NCBI RefSeq assembly: GCF_000304315.1
Contig: NC_018485.1
Location: 156,501-220,500, forward strand
Source: Methylocystis sp. SC2
Lineage (GTDB): Bacteria > Pseudomonadota > Alphaproteobacteria > Rhizobiales > Beijerinckiaceae
Reading direction: 5' to 3'
DNA: 64,000 bases
Under the pieces are notes generated by a model, which had not been told where the DNA came from, made no database searches, and was given only the letters and a program-made list of their open reading frames with translations. The position numbers and the translations under genes were made by a program. The first letter of the stretch is position 1. The number at the start of each line of letters is the position of its first letter. Below, piece by piece: positions 55,647 to 63,257 of this stretch.

Positions 55647-55690
55647 AGTGAAACGACACATCGACATATGAGGCCCGACAGGGAATTCAA

Positions 55691-56224
55691 ATGAACGTCA
55701 TCGAAACAGACCGGCTGATTTTGAGGAATTTCCGGCAGGGTGACGCCACCGATCTGTTTGCCTATTTGCGCCAACCCAGGTCGAATTGTTTCGCTTCTCT
55801 CAGGTTGGCGGATCTCAACGCCGCTCAAGCCGAGGTGGAGGCGCGCAGCAGCAGCGATGAGCATATTGCCGTGTGTTTGCGAAGCTCCGACAGGCTGATT
55901 GGCGACCTGTTCTGCGTGCACGAGCCTCCCGACACATATTCGGTTGGGTGGAACTTCAACGCGGATTTCGGCGGCGCCGGTTACGCCTCCGAGGCTGCTC
56001 GGGCGCTCTTTGATTGCTTGTTCAAGGTGAAGCGAGCTCGGCGCCTCTACGCCTATGTGGAGGAGGATAACATCGCCTCGCAGCGCCTGTGCGAAAGATT
56101 GGGAATGAGGAATGAGGGGCTTTTTAGAGAGTTCGTGTCATTCGTGACGGATGACGACGGCGCCCCAATATTCGAGAACACGATGCAATACGCCATCCTG
56201 CGCAAGGAGTGGACGGCGCTTTGA
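55691..56224 (+). CDS. GNAT family N-acetyltransferase (RimJ-like)
   Basis: A 177-aa protein. The ATG at 55691 has AGGGAA 8 bases upstream. It has the layout of the RimJ/RimL group: ETDRLILRNFRQGDATDLFA at the N-terminus, the acetyl-CoA loop region GFGGAGYASEAARALFDCLF-like (NADFGGAGYASEAARAL), and the C-terminal ARRLYAYVEEDNIASQRLCE, RLGMRNEG. It transfers an acetyl group from acetyl-CoA to an amine, either a protein N-terminus or a small molecule; the substrate is not predictable. It stands alone just right of repeat R3. Confidence 0.88.
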   Translation: MNVIETDRLILRNFRQGDATDLFAYLRQPRSNCFASLRLADLNAAQAEVEARSSSDEHIAVCLRSSDRLIGDLFCVHEPPDTYSVGWNFNADFGGAGYASEAARALFDCLFKVKRARRLYAYVEEDNIASQRLCERLGMRNEGLFREFVSFVTDDDGAPIFENTMQYAILRKEWTAL

Positions 56225-56438
56225 CCGGCCGCGTGCGCCGTTGATGCACGTCCCGCGCTGGAGCTTTGCGCACGATTTCCGCCTCTGATGCACGGCGCCG
56301 GTCCTCGAGGCAGATCTCCACCTCGGCCAAAGCCCAAACCACGGCATCACGCGTGATGCGCGCCACCTGAAGTCTGACGCATGATTTCAGTTTGATCGGC
56401 GCCGCCGCCTGCATGTCAGCGGTGATGCGATTGGCCAT
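56124..56438 (-). CDS. Short hypothetical protein, possibly truncated
   Basis: A 104-codon frame whose ATG at 56438 lies 2 bases after the stop of the P-loop NTPase gene. The first ~70 residues (MANRITADMQAAAPIKLKSC, then VRLQVARITRDAVVWALAEV) look like real protein with helical character. The last ~33 codons run antisense into the GNAT gene and do not. It may be a gene whose 3' end was replaced when the GNAT segment arrived. No ribosome-binding site is evident. Confidence 0.3.
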   Translation of the reverse strand: MANRITADMQAAAPIKLKSCVRLQVARITRDAVVWALAEVEICLEDRRRASEAEIVRKAPARDVHQRRTRPVKAPSTPCAGWRIASCSRILGRRRHPSRMTRTL

Positions 56439-56440
56439 CG

Positions 56441-56971
56441 TTAGGTTATCAGAGAAGACAGCACGAAGTCGGCGCGCGCCGCCACTGCCGTCTTTGGCAG
56501 CGGTAGCATTTCATATCCCAGGGCCGGATATGTCTTCGCAAGGCGTTCATACTCCGCGACCGCGATGTCAAAGCCGTGCTTGCGGTCCACATCCGTCACA
56601 TAGATTTCCGGCCAGGGCGGCGCCAGGAACATTTTTGGATGATAGCGGTGGGTCGCAGACAGCGGGCGCAGGACGGGTTCGCCGGTCAAAGCCTCCAGCG
56701 CCGACGCAGCATCGATAAGGCCGCGATCAAAGAATACCCAACCATCGAGCGCCGTAGCGGCGGCATGGTCGGACAGCGCCAGCTCGATTGCGCGATGCAG
56801 AAAAGCCGCGAGATTAACCCAAGGCAGAGCCGTCCCGCCTCGTGCCGTCTCTTCGGCGATGATACGGCGGCCGGGCTCCTCAACAACCGTATGGCCTCGC
56901 GTCTTCAGTTCCGTCAGCAAGGTGGATTTTCCGCCGCCCGAACAGCCGGAAATCACGACACGTCCATTCAT
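56441..56971 (-). CDS. Small P-loop NTPase (AAA_28-like)
   Basis: A 176-aa protein starting at ATG 56971. Walker A GCSGGGKSTLLTEL is at residues ~9-22, followed by VVEEPGRRIIAEE, which is typical of the AAA_28 ATPase/kinase-like family. Then come WVFFDRGLIDAASALEAL (Walker B-like DRG) and APPWPEIYVTDVDRKHGFD. The family resembles nucleotide or aminoglycoside-type kinases of unknown substrate. The upstream region is a decayed gene fragment (56992-57165), so its promoter is unclear. Confidence 0.8.
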   Translation of the reverse strand: MNGRVVISGCSGGGKSTLLTELKTRGHTVVEEPGRRIIAEETARGGTALPWVNLAAFLHRAIELALSDHAAATALDGWVFFDRGLIDAASALEALTGEPVLRPLSATHRYHPKMFLAPPWPEIYVTDVDRKHGFDIAVAEYERLAKTYPALGYEMLPLPKTAVAARADFVLSSLIT

Positions 56972-56991
56972 CGCAATGCTTCTTTTCTTCT

Positions 56992-57165
56992 TCAGGAGAC
57001 AATCGTCTCCTCCCGCCATGTCCCGATCCGATCCGGCGCGATGAGACTTCCTAGCCGCCGACGGCCGTCGAGCGCCGCTGGAAGGCCCGCGTAGACAGCC
57101 ATCTTTGTGAGGACTTCGGTGATTTCGTCGCGGGAAGAGGGACGTTCAATCCGGCTTATGGACCT
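56992..57165 (-). pseudogene. C-terminal remnant of a carboxymuconolactone decarboxylase-like gene
   Basis: Following a TGA, 57 codons read RIERPSSRDEITEVLTKMAV, then YAGLPAALDGRRRL, then a short tail to TGA 56992. EITEVLTKMAVYAGLPAAL is very like the C-terminal helix of CMD/AhpD family proteins. No start or N-terminal part remains in frame, so the gene is truncated. Confidence 0.5.
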
Positions 57166-57316
57166 TCAGTTTCGGCGCGGCGGCGCCGAGGACCGTCGGC
57201 GCCGCGATGGCGGCTAGAATTGCAGTTTGTAACGACCGAACAGCGGCCCCGATGCGAAGAACAGCCTGGATCGCGTCGGTCTCGCCAGGTGCGCGCGCCT
57301 GTTGCGCTTGCGAAAA
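57146..57316 (-). other. In-frame open stretch after the 493-aa protein's stop
   Basis: Directly behind the TGA at 57317-57319 the same frame stays open for 56 codons with protein-like composition (ETDAIQAVLRIGAAVRSLQT, then AAAPKLKVHKPD, stop). It could be a fragment of another gene or a former C-terminal extension cut by a nonsense mutation. It overlaps the CMD remnant by 20 bases in another frame. Confidence 0.25.
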
Positions 57317-58798
57317 TCATTGACCATCGCATGCTCGGCCGCCGCCTACAGGTTGCGAAAGCGAGTGACCCGACTCCGGGAATGGCGTGAGCGGCTGGAT
57401 GGGCTGCGGGCCGGAATCGGTCGGCATGGTCCCCCCGCCAAGGCGCAGGAAGCAGAAATTCTCGAACGCGACCGGCAAGGCATATCCCGGCACGCCAAAG
57501 CGCGTCAGCTCGGGGTAGATATATTCGCCGACCGGCGCCCCATATCGGCCGGAGGTCAGGCCATTTGCAAGTTTGGCGTGCGGGCTGCCGACCACTTGTG
57601 CGATCGCGTCGCGCCGCACGGCGCGGGCCGAGTCCTTCGACGGCCAAGTGTTTCTGAAACGACCCAGTTGCGCGAGATTTGAGGGGGCAAGTCCATTCGG
57701 CCCCGTGAGGGAGACGCCGATGTCGTTGACGCCGCCGACGTCACGGCCGATGTCGGCGACAAGAATTTCGACATTGCGGCTGGGGTCAGTGGTGAAGCCG
57801 ACGATACGGAAGCGCGTTGTCTCCTCTTGTGGAATATTGGGAAAAATTTCGCCTTTCGTACCCTGTATCGCTTCCTCGACGAAAACATAGACAGGCTCGG
57901 TTCCGGGTGAGGTGTAAACGCCGAGTTCTGCTTCGAGACCGTGTGCGGCGATGATGAATCCCGCGCCGGGAAGCTCCTGAAGCATGCCTGCATAGGTCAC
58001 ATAATCGCCGACGCGCAACGGAATTGGCAGCTCAGGATTGCAATCGTGACGCGGCGCATCGACCGCCGCGGCAGGCGCGCCGGGCCGCGCGCAGGTGAAG
58101 CGGCGGATGTTGGAATCGGACGGACGGTTGCCGCGGGGGCATTTTGGATCGTCCGCCGTGGCTGATCGAGGAATGCAGACCGGGAAACCCGTTCGCGCGT
58201 GCACCGGCGAATTTTCCTTGTCGAGCTGAAAGCGCGCATCGAGCGGCGGCGTGCTGGCCGCTCCATAGATCCCCTCCGGATCGTTGAGCCGCACATGCGC
58301 GCCTTGAGCGCCGTTTTGAGCGCCGATCGTGAGTTCGCCTTTTTCATGATCGATGCTCTGGATGAAGCCAGCGCCGGAATGGAGCGCGCCCTGCGAAATA
58401 TGCGCGATGCCCGCGATGTAAACGCCGTTGACGATATTGCCGACGAGTTCGGCCTCGAAGGGCACACGCGGCGCTGACGCATCGAGGAGCGCGAGGCCGC
58501 TATTTTCGCCTCGTGGCGGCGCCCGCATCGTCGGTCCACGAAAGAGATCTTGCGCGGTGAGATATTGGCCCGGCATGGTGATCAGCAAATGCTTCGGAAG
58601 CACGACGTCGATCCCGCGCACGGTCATTTTACCGGCGCTGAATTTGTCGGCCGGCGCATCCAGGCTGAATTTTTCGATATGTCCCGTCAGAGCGAAAGAC
58701 GGCGCCGCTGTTTGCGCCATAGCAGATTGCGCGCCGAACGCTATGGCGAATAGACCGAAAATCAGTCGAGGCGCGTATCCGAATGTCGTGCGCGTCAT
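57317..58798 (-). CDS. Secreted protein of unknown function (493 aa)
   Basis: The start is ATG 58798 (GTG 58801 is equally possible) with GGGAGA about 9 bases upstream. A Sec signal peptide (APRLIFGLFAIAFGAQSAMA, cleavage after AMA near residue 28) is followed by a mature beta-rich protein. It has repeated motifs on a fixed barrel-like plan (GHIEKFSLDAPADKFSAGKM; VGDYVTYAGMLQELPGAGFI; RFRIVGFTTDPSRNVEILVA). Seven or more cysteines fit periplasmic disulfides. It is the last gene of an operon with an SCO protein, a cytochrome c fusion and a copper-oxidase-like protein, so a role with an exported metalloenzyme is likely. The family is not recognised. Confidence 0.82.
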   Translation of the reverse strand: MTRTTFGYAPRLIFGLFAIAFGAQSAMAQTAAPSFALTGHIEKFSLDAPADKFSAGKMTVRGIDVVLPKHLLITMPGQYLTAQDLFRGPTMRAPPRGENSGLALLDASAPRVPFEAELVGNIVNGVYIAGIAHISQGALHSGAGFIQSIDHEKGELTIGAQNGAQGAHVRLNDPEGIYGAASTPPLDARFQLDKENSPVHARTGFPVCIPRSATADDPKCPRGNRPSDSNIRRFTCARPGAPAAAVDAPRHDCNPELPIPLRVGDYVTYAGMLQELPGAGFIIAAHGLEAELGVYTSPGTEPVYVFVEEAIQGTKGEIFPNIPQEETTRFRIVGFTTDPSRNVEILVADIGRDVGGVNDIGVSLTGPNGLAPSNLAQLGRFRNTWPSKDSARAVRRDAIAQVVGSPHAKLANGLTSGRYGAPVGEYIYPELTRFGVPGYALPVAFENFCFLRLGGGTMPTDSGPQPIQPLTPFPESGHSLSQPVGGGRACDGQ

Positions 58799-58812
58799 CA
58801 CAGTTTTCTCCC

Positions 58813-60141
58813 TTAAAATTGTTTGCGCCTAATCCTCGGCGCGCCTGCGGAAATAGTGATGATGTCGGGGTTCCAGGCGTAATGGCGCGCGCGGTCGAAA
58901 TACGCGGGCGCGCCAGCCTCAAGCTCGACGCGCAAACCCTTTTCGAGCGCCATGAGGGGCGAGCGCTCATTCAGCCGCGAACCGGCGCGCGCACAAAGTT
59001 CGACGACGAGACGCGCCGCCGCGCGGCCGAGCGCTTGCCAAGGACTCGACGACTCCTCGCGGCCGACAAGAAAGATTGCGGCGGGAAATGGGAGAATGAG
59101 ACGCTTCTCCCAAGTCGCAGGCATGGCTGCATTGACCGCTGCAGCGTCGGCTAATCCATAGGCCACACAGCCGGGAGACGCGATTTGCTTCGCCGCGTCG
59201 GCAGCTTCGGCGGCGCTTGCGAACCAGCGTCGGTCCGCCATCGGCGTCGATGCAATGGCGATATTGCCTGCAATCGCCCATTTCGGCCCCGGCGCCGCAC
59301 AATTCTTGAGCGCGGATTCAATCGCGCTGCGCTGCTGGTCCAGCGGCGCAAGGAGATCAATGTCCCACGCATCAAGCGACAACGCGTCCCGATGCGGCGT
59401 CAGCGTCGCAATCTTCGCGATGCGCTGCTTCGCGAGTTCGAGGGAGATGGGCGCATCCGGCCGCCACATCCCGCCGACGACCGCGAAAGGCCTGCGCAAA
59501 GCGACGTCTTTTGTAAGCGCTTGGGCGTCCTGCTCGATATCGATCGCTTCGAGGACGAGCTTGCGTCCGTAGACTCCCCCATTCGAATTTGCGGCGTCAA
59601 AGGCGCCGCGCATGCCGTCAAGGACTGCAAGACCGACGGCGCGCGCAGCGCCCGAAAGCGGCAGCATCGTCGCCAGACGAATTGTCTGGCGGTCGACGCC
59701 GGGCGGATAGTCATCGGCGCGACCCACATGCTTCAGATAGTCAAGAAGCGCCGACATCTCCGCATCGCTCAGCGTGTAGCGTGGCATGGTCGGGCCAAGC
59801 GCGGCGCCGTCACGCGCGACGCCCTTCGTGATCGCGTCAAGGACCTGCGACTCGGCCTGGAAAGCCGGCGCTTCCCCTCGCGGCGTCGTCAGCGCGGACC
59901 AAATGAGCGCCGGGGCGGTGACGCCGCCTTCGCGTCCGCCTTCGCCGAATGCGCCATGACACTTCGCGCAGGCGGCAAACTCCGACGGCAGACGCAGATT
60001 GGTCGCCGCGTCGCCGCGTGCAAAGCCTGCGTGGCCGTGGTAGAGCGCCCGCCCTTCGGCGCCATCAGCCTTCGCCATGATCGGCGACAGCGCCGCACAG
60101 GCGATCAGCGCTGGCGCGAAAAACGCGGACGTTCTTTTCAT
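58813..60141 (-). CDS. Cytochrome c fused to a periplasmic binding-protein domain
   Basis: A 442-aa protein. The ATG at 60141 forms ATGA with the SCO stop. A signal peptide (FFAPALIACAALSPIMAKA) is followed by a class I cytochrome c domain: heme-binding CAKCH at residues 58-62 and a distal Met in LGPTMPRYTLSDAEM near 117. From residue ~150 it is a type I ABC-transporter-like substrate-binding domain (IRLATMLPLSGAARAVGLAV, then GAFDAANSNGGVYGRKLVLE). Such cytochrome-PBP fusions occur in periplasmic redox operons, and the ligand is unknown. It probably accepts electrons and senses or presents a small molecule to the oxidase-like protein of the same operon. Confidence 0.88.
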   Translation of the reverse strand: MKRTSAFFAPALIACAALSPIMAKADGAEGRALYHGHAGFARGDAATNLRLPSEFAACAKCHGAFGEGGREGGVTAPALIWSALTTPRGEAPAFQAESQVLDAITKGVARDGAALGPTMPRYTLSDAEMSALLDYLKHVGRADDYPPGVDRQTIRLATMLPLSGAARAVGLAVLDGMRGAFDAANSNGGVYGRKLVLEAIDIEQDAQALTKDVALRRPFAVVGGMWRPDAPISLELAKQRIAKIATLTPHRDALSLDAWDIDLLAPLDQQRSAIESALKNCAAPGPKWAIAGNIAIASTPMADRRWFASAAEAADAAKQIASPGCVAYGLADAAAVNAAMPATWEKRLILPFPAAIFLVGREESSSPWQALGRAAARLVVELCARAGSRLNERSPLMALEKGLRVELEAGAPAYFDRARHYAWNPDIITISAGAPRIRRKQF

Positions 60142-60722
60142 CTTGCCGCCTCGCGCAAGATTGACGCAAGCGCTGCTGGCGACGACGCTTCCGCCGATGA
60201 TGTGGGAATGCGCGCCCAACGCCCGGCGCTCTGGCTGCCAATCCAGATCGACCCGCTATGATCGCCGGGCGTCGGCCCCGCCGTTTCGTCGAAAGCTGCA
60301 ATGAGCGTGCTGGTCGCTTCGGGCGCGCCGGTAAGCATGACCCAGTCATGCGTCTCGCCGAGCGCAAGGTCGAAGCGCTCCGCATATTGCCTGATGCGCG
60401 TCGGCGTATCGATTCTTGGATCGACAGAGATCGATATGAAGAGCGGCTTTCGATCCGCGGAGGCTTCTTTTTCGATCAGCTCCTTCGTTTGTCGCAAGAT
60501 GGCTGTCTGCGCCGGACATACGCTCGAACATTGCGTGAAAAAGAAATTCACCGCAACGACGCGACCGGCGACAAGCCTGTCGAAGGCGACAGGGTTTCCG
60601 TCGTGATCGGTCAAAACGATATGTGGAAGCGCGGGACCCGGCGAGATCCATGAGCGTGTTTTCGCGCTCGCGATCCCGGAGAGCACAAGCAGCGCGATCA
60701 TAGTAAGAGGCGCCGCTCTCAT
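60138..60722 (-). CDS. SCO1/SenC family copper chaperone/thioredoxin-like protein
   Basis: A 194-aa protein whose ATG at 60722 forms ATGA with the upstream propeller gene. A signal peptide or anchor (APLTMIALLVLSGIASA) is followed by a thioredoxin fold with the copper/redox motif CSSVC at residues 65-69 (VNFFFTQCSSVCPAQ). ISVDPRIDTPTRIRQYAERF and the C-terminal His of PTPGDHSG complete the SCO copper site. SCO proteins deliver copper to CuA or other copper enzymes. The copper-oxidase-like protein at the head of the operon is the obvious client. Confidence 0.9.
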   Translation of the reverse strand: MRAAPLTMIALLVLSGIASAKTRSWISPGPALPHIVLTDHDGNPVAFDRLVAGRVVAVNFFFTQCSSVCPAQTAILRQTKELIEKEASADRKPLFISISVDPRIDTPTRIRQYAERFDLALGETHDWVMLTGAPEATSTLIAAFDETAGPTPGDHSGSIWIGSQSAGRWARIPTSSAEASSPAALASILREAAR

Positions 60723-62650
60723 GGCGCGGCCCCCAACGAAACCTGACCGAGACGCCCTTCAATGAAGGAAATATTTCGCGAGACGCTTGATACATGCAAA
60801 TCATAGCGGCCTGGATGAGGCGCGGATACGCGCGCTTCATATTCGCCCGATTTGATCTCACGCATCGGCGCGCGAATCTGCCAGCCGCTGTGGCGATCGA
60901 AAACGAGCATCGTCAGGTCCCGAACGCCGCTGACGTTGTCGTCGAGGCGATCGCCGGGCGCCTGCTGAAGGCGGATGCGGATAGCGCGCTCGGCGCGTTC
61001 ATCCGCAGCTGTCTCGGACAGGAGCGTCACGCTGTATGCGGGCGCCGCAGCGACATCGGCGTCAACGGATGGCATTTGCAGTCTCGCGCAGAGCGAGAAG
61101 CGTGGACCGCGCCCGGTCAGCAGCAGATCGTAGGCGCCGCCGCGGTTATGCCGAACTGTTGTCGCGTAACTGCCGGGCTTTGTCTCGCGCAACGAAAGAT
61201 CGAGCAGCATCATGGCGACTGGCTGGCGCGAATAGTTGGAAAAGCTTCCGCTCGGCGCCATCATGCCTTCCGCATATTGGTAGAGCGTCGCATCGGCGCG
61301 GCTCGCGAAAACGATGCCTGCGCCATCCGGCGAAGCGGCGGCGAACTGGTTGAATGGCGTCATCACGCCGGCGTCGATTGCGCCGGAGCGGCCCAGACTG
61401 GTCTCGATCGGCTGTGCGGATCCGCTCTTGAGATCGCTCAGCGACCACAGGGTCGCGCGCGCATGATGAGCGTCGATCGCATAAGCGAATCTTCGCGTAA
61501 GCAGAAGCTGATCGGCGACTGTTGAGAATCGAAGCGGCAGGGTCACGCGTCCAGCAGCGAGGTCGATGACGCTGGCTTCACCGTCGCCGACCGCCAGCGC
61601 CATTCTGCCGCCATCGAAGATCGACAGGTTGCGCACGGCGTGCCCGAGCCGCACGCGGGTTTCGACATCCGCCGTCTCGGTCTCAGGATCGAGAAAGGCG
61701 AGGGCGCCGTCGGCGCTGGCGACAATGATGCGCCGCGCGAGCGCGCTGTAGGCGGCGGCCGTCGGCCTGCTGTCGAGGCGCCAGGATTTCGAGCGCGCAT
61801 TGCTTGCGCGCCACACGAAGCCGCCATCCTCGCGAAGCATGAAGACGCCATCAAGCGGCTGATCGCCGATAGCGCCATCGGAAACGGCGCCATGATCCGC
61901 CGGCACGACGTCGGCGTCTGCCGCGAGCGGTTCGAAGATTGGCGTCGCGTCGGGTCGCGTCACATCGAGATGGGCGAGCTCCTGTCGCCCCGCCAGGACG
62001 ATCCATAGCCGAGAGCCCGATCGATCGAAGGCGAGGCCGCGCGCGCGCCCCTCTGCCGGCAGATCTATTTTGCGTTTGAGCTGGCGTGTTTGGAGATCGA
62101 CGCCGACCAGCGTCGACGGCTCCGCCAATATCCAAAGCTCCATGCGCTCCGCCGCATAGGCCCAGGCCAGCGGTTTGGCGCCGAGGCTTACGATTGACTC
62201 GAGTTTGGCGTTGCTGAGACGAACGAACGGATTGATGAACGCCACCACGCCGTCTTCATTGAGCGTGAGCAGACGATAGGTGGAGAGATCGATATCCGCT
62301 CGCTGCCCGATCCCCTGGCCGATCAATGCGGCGATCTGGTCAGAGCAGGGCGTCTCGGCGTCGGAAAGCGCGGCGCGAGAGCGCCGAAGCCAACCCGCGA
62401 GCTGGCTGGAGTCGTATTTCAAGGGCGCGCCGGATCGCGCGTCCGACAGGGCGATTTCAAGCTTGCCGACTCCGCTGCGTTCGGCGCCGCTTTCAGGCGT
62501 GTAGCGCCACTGAATTTTGACGCCATTATCTTCGGCGTCCGCAGTTTGCGCGTCATTCGCCAGAGCCGGGCCCAGGAGAAGGACTCCGGCCGCGCCCATC
62601 CGCGTCAGAGTCGTCGCGGCGAAGCGTATGAATCGTCGGCGCATCGTCAT
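60719..62650 (-). CDS. Exported beta-propeller protein (cytochrome d1-like fold)
   Basis: A 643-aa protein. The start ATG at 62650 overlaps the 199-aa gene's stop (ATGA), with ATG 62644 as alternative. The N-terminus MRRRFIRFAATTLTRMGAAG, then VLLLGPALA, is a signal peptide with an arginine-rich n-region. The middle, ~residues 120-450, repeats YVTN/cytochrome d1-type blades (ERMELWILAEPSTLVGVDLQ; GSRLWIVLAGRQELAHLDV; RIIVASADGALAFLDPETE). The C-terminal ~150 residues form Ig-like domains (VAMMLLDLSLRETKPGSYAT; RYDLHVSSVSRNISFIEG). No heme-binding residues were identified. It is probably a structural or substrate-binding partner of the redox proteins encoded around it. Confidence 0.85.
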   Translation of the reverse strand: MTMRRRFIRFAATTLTRMGAAGVLLLGPALANDAQTADAEDNGVKIQWRYTPESGAERSGVGKLEIALSDARSGAPLKYDSSQLAGWLRRSRAALSDAETPCSDQIAALIGQGIGQRADIDLSTYRLLTLNEDGVVAFINPFVRLSNAKLESIVSLGAKPLAWAYAAERMELWILAEPSTLVGVDLQTRQLKRKIDLPAEGRARGLAFDRSGSRLWIVLAGRQELAHLDVTRPDATPIFEPLAADADVVPADHGAVSDGAIGDQPLDGVFMLREDGGFVWRASNARSKSWRLDSRPTAAAYSALARRIIVASADGALAFLDPETETADVETRVRLGHAVRNLSIFDGGRMALAVGDGEASVIDLAAGRVTLPLRFSTVADQLLLTRRFAYAIDAHHARATLWSLSDLKSGSAQPIETSLGRSGAIDAGVMTPFNQFAAASPDGAGIVFASRADATLYQYAEGMMAPSGSFSNYSRQPVAMMLLDLSLRETKPGSYATTVRHNRGGAYDLLLTGRGPRFSLCARLQMPSVDADVAAAPAYSVTLLSETAADERAERAIRIRLQQAPGDRLDDNVSGVRDLTMLVFDRHSGWQIRAPMREIKSGEYEARVSAPHPGRYDLHVSSVSRNISFIEGRLGQVSLGAAP

Positions 62651-63246
62651 AGCGCCCCGTAGAGCGGGGAAAGCGCCAGAAACTTGAACGGGCGATTGCC
62701 CATAAAGGTTGCATCAAAGCGGACTTCGGCGATTCGCTCATTGCCCGATGCGAGTGCGCCGACGAAGGCGGCGCTATCCGGTTGACCTTGCGCGATGGGA
62801 TTTGCTCCGGTTACGCCGCTGGCGACGACATGGGTCCAGTTTCCGTCCAACTGGCGCAGCCACATGACGGCAAGAAGCGGGAGGCCCGGCTGGACATCCT
62901 GACCGTCGACCGCGACGAAGGCGCCAACGCCGCGCACGGGATTGGCGAAGGTCAGCGTTATTGGCGTATTGTGCAGCGTCGCCGCCGCGCTCGGATCTTC
63001 GGCGACGATGAGCGCGTCGCCCTCGCGCAGATTCACGCGCATGTCATTGCCGTCACATGCGCGTCTATTTGCTGTGGGACCGTTTGGATTGATCACCAGC
63101 CCGCCGCCATTCACCGCATAGATGTCCTGTCGGTCGACCGGCTGAACGCCGACCGGCGCGCCATCCGCGCCGATAGACCAATCGACAATCACGCCGGGCT
63201 GTGCGCCAAACGCCTGCGGCTGTTCAACATGGATGAAACCGGCCAT
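62647..63246 (-). CDS. Uncharacterised protein (199 aa) next to the copper-oxidase-like gene
   Basis: The ATG at 63246 has GGAGAG 6 bases upstream, overlapping the 3' end of the oxidase gene region, so it is coupled to it. No signal peptide is visible (MAGFIHVEQPQAFGAQPGVI). The sequence is beta-rich with Gly/Asn turns (NPVRGVGAFVAVDGQDVQPG; RIAEVRFDATFMGNRPFKFL), similar to small jelly-roll or PEP-CTERM-like extracellular domains. In an operon where the other proteins are exported, the absence of a signal is unusual; it may be co-exported or cytoplasmic. The function is unknown. Confidence 0.78.
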   Translation of the reverse strand: MAGFIHVEQPQAFGAQPGVIVDWSIGADGAPVGVQPVDRQDIYAVNGGGLVINPNGPTANRRACDGNDMRVNLREGDALIVAEDPSAAATLHNTPITLTFANPVRGVGAFVAVDGQDVQPGLPLLAVMWLRQLDGNWTHVVASGVTGANPIAQGQPDSAAFVGALASGNERIAEVRFDATFMGNRPFKFLALSPLYGAL

Positions 63247-63257
63247 TTCGCGCTCTC

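Larger units (their letters stand above)
54552..55690. other. 1.1-kb repeat-rich intergenic region
   Basis: No full gene is visible. It holds a decayed coding fragment (54767-54904), a half-site repeat R4 (54994-55015), a cluster of TGACGGTCTTTT words in both orientations (55175-55262) and the full repeat R3 (55611-55646). GGGCGAAAGAAT occurs twice (54945 and 55518 areas). The 54900-55200 stretch is clearly more AT-rich than the neighbouring genes, as expected for a mobile-element boundary. Confidence 0.6.

Noticed and set aside
57156..57647. 163-codon - strand frame overlapping the 3' end of the 493-aa secreted protein
   Set aside because: Shadow frame of a signal-peptide-bearing gene; Arg/Pro-rich with no domain.
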